NCBI GenBank assembly: GCA_900771045.1
Contig: CAAGMM010000038.1
Coordinates: forward strand, 1-11,749
DNA length: 11,749 bases
Direction of reading: 5' to 3'
DNA from: Bacteroidales bacterium
GTDB taxonomy: Bacteria > Bacteroidota > Bacteroidia > Bacteroidales > F082
Shown: one piece after another, positions 11,652 through 11,749 of the stretch
How the letters are laid out: every line of letters starts with the position of its first letter
How positions within the stretch are numbered: position 1 is the first letter of the stretch
Translations under genes and position numbers: made by a program
Notes under the pieces: generated by a model
What the model saw: the letters and a program-made list of their open reading frames with translations, nothing else
The model's database searches: none
What the model was told of the DNA's origin: nothing

Positions 11652-11749
11652 TGTTGCGATAAATTTTGAAAATTTCTTATAAGTTATTGATATAGTATAA
11701 GATACAAGCGTTCTTTGATTTTTTGATTTGAAATTTTTCATATATTCTA
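11652..11749. other. AT-rich end of the window
   Basis: This 98-base stretch shows no gene. It is far richer in A and T than the genes before it and contains runs such as AAATTTTGAAAATTTC and TTTGATTTTTTGATTTG. It directly follows the early stop of the FISUMP gene, so it may be foreign DNA or the start of a mobile element beyond the window. Confidence 0.5.

Overview
This window looks like a Bacteroidales chromosome (Bacteroidota). The grounds are -7 boxes of the TAnnTTTG type, starts without clear Shine-Dalgarno sequences, an exported lipoprotein with a fimbrillin-like domain and a Fibrobacter-paralogue (FISUMP, C-type-lectin-like) domain, and a Bacteroidales-style RelE/ParE module. I cannot name the genus.

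The left part (1 to about 4,250) is AT-rich accessory DNA. It opens with about 560 bases without a convincing gene, holding a long hairpin and two blocks of a 23-bp tandem repeat. Three minus-strand genes that I cannot identify follow (order of transcription 2369-3178, 1563-2363, 563-1477). The last of them joins Sel1-like repeats to a cysteine-rich zinc-ribbon-like tail. Upstream of the trio lies an elaborately self-complementary element (3253-3426) that no gene explains and that I could not match to a known RNA class. Next comes a minus-strand type II toxin-antitoxin pair with a good promoter and a pair of operator-like repeats, and then the remains of a higher-GC reading frame.

The right part (4,495 to the end) is all plus strand, with higher GC and core-like codon use. 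A surface lipoprotein gene, ending in a C-type-lectin-like domain similar to diversity-generating-retroelement targets, stands alone between a promoter and a terminator-like hairpin. Then a tightly spaced series follows: panB (pantothenate synthesis), an RluA-type RNA pseudouridine synthase, a DegT-type sugar aminotransferase, a MurT-like Mur ligase, a monofunctional peptidoglycan glycosyltransferase that overlaps it by 4 bases, and a short exported FISUMP protein that breaks off early. A perfect 8-bp inverted repeat overlaps the predicted panB promoter.

The last four genes of the series point to the cell envelope: nucleotide-sugar amination, a ligase of the type that acts on peptidoglycan precursors, glycan polymerisation and an exported domain. 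The best candidates for something undescribed are the structured element with its three-gene operon, and the MurT-like/MtgA-like pair that has no GatD partner in the window.
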